Assembly (NCBI RefSeq): GCF_001612685.1
Contig: NZ_BDAY01000057.1
Coordinates: 1-60,149 of the forward strand
DNA: 60,149 bases
Reading direction: 5' to 3'
DNA from: Nocardia altamirensis NBRC 108246
GTDB taxonomy: Bacteria > Actinomycetota > Actinomycetes > Mycobacteriales > Mycobacteriaceae
Shown: in pieces, positions 58,388-60,149 of the stretch
Layout: every line of letters starts with the position of its first letter
Numbering within the stretch: position 1 is the stretch's first letter
Notes under the pieces: generated by a model
What the model was told of the DNA's origin: nothing
Databases searched by the model: none
The model's input: only the letters and a program-made list of their open reading frames with translations
Program-made: the position numbers and the translations under genes

Positions 58388-59110
58388 ATGTTCTACTGGC
58401 TGCTGAAGTACGTGCTGCTCGGACCGTTCATGCATCTCTACAACCGGCCGACGGTCGAAGGTGTGGAGAACATCCCGGCCGACGGCCCTGCGATCATGGC
58501 GGGCAACCACCTGTCCTTCGCGGACTGGCTGTTCGCGCCACTGCTGAGCCCGCGGCGCATCAACTATCTGGCCAAGGCTGAATACTTCAACACCCCCGGC
58601 ATCAAGGGTGCGTTCCAGAAGTGGTTCTTCACCACCTCCGGCCAGTTCCCGATCGACCGCACCGGCGCCGACGCCGCCGAGGACGCGCTCAACGCCGCCC
58701 GCAAGCTGCTCGACCAAGGTCGCCTCGTCGGCCTGTACCCCGAAGGCACCCGCTCCCCCGACGGCCGCCTGTACAAGGGCAAGACCGGTCTCGCCCGGCT
58801 CGCACTGGAAACCGGGGTTCCGGTCATCCCGGTCGCGGTCATCGGCACCGACGACGTGAGCCCGCCCGGACCGTTCCGCTGGCGGCGCCGCAAGGTGACG
58901 GTCAAGTTCGGTACTCCGATCGACTTCTCGCGGTACGACGGCATGGGCGGGAACCGGTTCGTTGAGCGTGCGGTGACCGACGAGGTCATGTACGAGCTCA
59001 TGCAGCTTGGTGGGCAGGAGTACGTGGATGTGTATGCGGCGAGCTTGAAGAAGGGCGTGCCGAGTGGGGCACGTGAGGCGGCTCGGATTCCGCATACTGC
59101 GGCTAGCTGA
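58388..59110 (+). CDS. 1-acyl-sn-glycerol-3-phosphate acyltransferase (Rv2182c-like)
   Basis: A 240-residue PlsC-type enzyme. The catalytic NHLSFAD motif holds H41 and D46; GLYPEGTRSPDG holds the PEGTR acceptor motif at 118-122. A hydrophobic N-terminus (MFYWLLKYVLLGPFMHLY) attaches it to the membrane. It acylates lysophosphatidic acid or a related phospholipid. ATG 58388 follows GGGGGAAGGA, a strong site. It matches Rv2182c in position. The region downstream is repeat-rich and non-coding. Confidence 0.92.
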   Translation: MFYWLLKYVLLGPFMHLYNRPTVEGVENIPADGPAIMAGNHLSFADWLFAPLLSPRRINYLAKAEYFNTPGIKGAFQKWFFTTSGQFPIDRTGADAAEDALNAARKLLDQGRLVGLYPEGTRSPDGRLYKGKTGLARLALETGVPVIPVAVIGTDDVSPPGPFRWRRRKVTVKFGTPIDFSRYDGMGGNRFVERAVTDEVMYELMQLGGQEYVDVYAASLKKGVPSGAREAARIPHTAAS

Positions 59111-59167
59111 GGTGCTGCCGGGCTGAGGGTTCGGGAGGGTTGGGACAGCTTCCGGTCCGGGAGAGTG

Positions 59168-59660
59168 TGGGGCAGAGAAACTTCTGGCTTGGGCGGAGCA
59201 GCAGGGATAGAGCAACTCCGGCATAGGCCGAGCGGCAAGGGGCAGAGCAACTCCCGGCTCAGGCCGAGCGGCGGGGGCAGAGCAAATCCTGGCTCAGGCG
59301 GAGTGGCGGGGACAGAGCAACCCCCGGCCTCGGCCGAACGGCAAGGGGCACAGCAACTCCCGGCTCAGGCCGAGCGGCGGGGGCAGGGGAACTCCCGGCT
59401 CAGTCCGAGCGGCAAGGGGCCACAGCAACTCCTGGCTCAGGCCGAGTGGCGGGGCAGAGCAAATCCTGGCTTGGGCGGACTGACGGGCAGAGCAACTCCC
59501 GGCTTGGGCGGAGTGACGGGACAGAGAAACTCCAGGCCAAGGCAGAGCAGCAAGGGGCACAGCAACTCCTGGCCCAGGCCGAGCGGCGGAGGCAGAGGAA
59601 CTCGCGGCTCAAGCGGAGCAGCAAGGGGCAGAGCAAGTCCTGACTTGGGCAGGGTGGCAG
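59168..59660. repeat. Minisatellite of about 14 units of 33-37 bp
   Basis: The unit runs GGGGCAGAGCAACTCCCGG then CTCAGGCCGAGCGGC-AA/GG. About 14 tandem degenerate copies follow each other from just after the acyltransferase gene, with two alternating sub-types (ending CAA or CGG). Unit lengths vary (33, 35, 36, 37), so no frame is kept and a protein-coding role is unlikely. Confidence 0.85.
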
Positions 59661-59824
59661 GGGTGGACCAGGTTCTGGACGGGTGCAAGGGCTGCTCTTG
59701 GCGAAAAGGGCGTCGTCGGACCAACTCTGGGCCCGAACTCCACACGACGGCAAAGCCTGGATCGACGGGCGCGAATTGGCTGCGGAGCCTCAGTGGCGGT
59801 AGTCAAACGGTTGCTGACCCAAAC
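59661..59824. other. Spacer after the minisatellite
   Basis: I see no gene or structure I can support in this stretch beyond decayed repeat-like sequence at its start. Confidence 0.3.
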
Positions 59825-60149
59825 TTGGCGTGAGAGAAATGGTTACCGATCGTCATTGGCGTGAGAGAAGTGGTTGCTACACGTGTCGCAACACGCACCA
59901 TTTCTCTCACGCCAAACACTTCAAGATCCTTGGCCCGGACCACGACCGGATGGCCCGGGCCGAAACCTCGTGACAGTGCCGCGGCGCGGCTCGGGCTGAC
60001 CTGCCCAACGCCGGGTGCGCGCAGCTGGACTCGTCGTCGCTGCCCATGGATGGTGCGGCACGCCCAGTTGATCGGAGAGAGATGGTTGACCGGAGAGAAA
60101 TGGTTGCTGATCAGCGTTGAGCGGAGTCTTATGGTTGCAACACGCCGCG
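59825..60149. repeat. Inverted/direct repeat family TTGGCGTGAGAGAAATGGT
   Basis: TTGGCGTGAGAGAAATGGT occurs at 59825-59843, a variant (G for A) at 59856-59874, and the exact complement ACCATTTCTCTCACGCCAA at 59897-59915. The second and third flank a near-perfect palindrome (59874-59891, core ACACGTGT). Shorter variants GGAGAGAAATGGTTG and GGAGAGAGATGGTTG follow near 60072-60108. No ORF spans them. They could be ends of an eroded mobile element or protein-binding repeats; the window ends within the region. Confidence 0.65.

Noticed and set aside
59168..59660. CRISPR array
   Set aside because: The units abut each other and vary in sequence and length; there are no unique spacers and no cas genes in the window.
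59165..59833. Plus-strand frame of about 222 codons across the minisatellite
   Set aside because: It owes its length to the repeats; unit sizes are not multiples of three and there is no ribosome site or conserved C-terminus.

Overview
The window is high-GC actinobacterial DNA, most likely from Nocardia or a close relative in the Mycobacteriales. Many starts are GTG, some genes look leaderless, and the gene order largely follows the Mycobacterium tuberculosis Rv2164c-Rv2196 segment. That order here is ftsL, rsmH, mraZ, a DUF3040 protein, GNAT, lppM, metF, a prenyl synthase, mptA, an Rv2175c-like protein, pknL, aroG, an exoribonuclease, qcrBAC/ctaE, trpD, an exonuclease/GIY-YIG protein, NlpC/P60 proteins, pimB', SRPBCC proteins, an ArsA-like ATPase and plsC. 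Names come from reading the translations and family knowledge; no database search was run.

Layout. 1-3.5 kb: start of the division and cell-wall cluster on the minus strand, with MraZ-type repeats upstream of mraZ. 3.6-9.4 kb: a HEPN protein, a GNAT, then the first part of a carotenoid pathway (CrtO-like ketolase/desaturase, CruF-like hydratase, a GT2 glycosyltransferase) with lppM between. 9.5-12.2 kb: a secreted protein, a cis-CaaD-like tautomerase, and a divergent SDR/HxlR-type regulator pair with two matching operators. 12.3-24.4 kb: a 12-kb operon headed by a SAM (S-box) riboswitch, a short Cys-containing leader peptide and an attenuator. It encodes an amino-acid ABC importer, a GNAT, two luciferase-like flavin monooxygenases, a peptide-type ABC importer, a DUF1684 protein and two tiny coupled ORFs. 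I read it as a sulfur-scavenging system and consider it the main candidate for an undescribed one.

25.7-34.5 kb: a secreted CocE/NonD hydrolase, metF, then the carotenoid core (prenyl synthase, crtI, crtB) with the mannosyltransferase mptA translationally coupled inside it. 34.5-43.7 kb: the Rv2175c-like protein, PknL (here with four PASTA repeats), DAHP synthase, an exoribonuclease with no normal start codon, and the cytochrome bc1/aa3 genes. 44-49.4 kb: trpD, a small secreted protein, a hairpin and repeat region, a stand-alone Lrp/AsnC RAM protein, and a DEDDh exonuclease/GIY-YIG protein whose C-terminal third is a roughly 900-bp in-frame repeat expansion.

49.5-59.1 kb: envelope genes (two NlpC/P60 hydrolases sharing an upstream element, a HELTH metallopeptidase-like membrane protein, PimB', two SRPBCC proteins, an ArsA-like ATPase, an Rv2183c-like protein, a ROK sugar kinase and an acyltransferase). 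59.1-60.1 kb: no convincing gene; a minisatellite of about 14 units of roughly 36 bp, followed by a second family of inverted and direct repeats.
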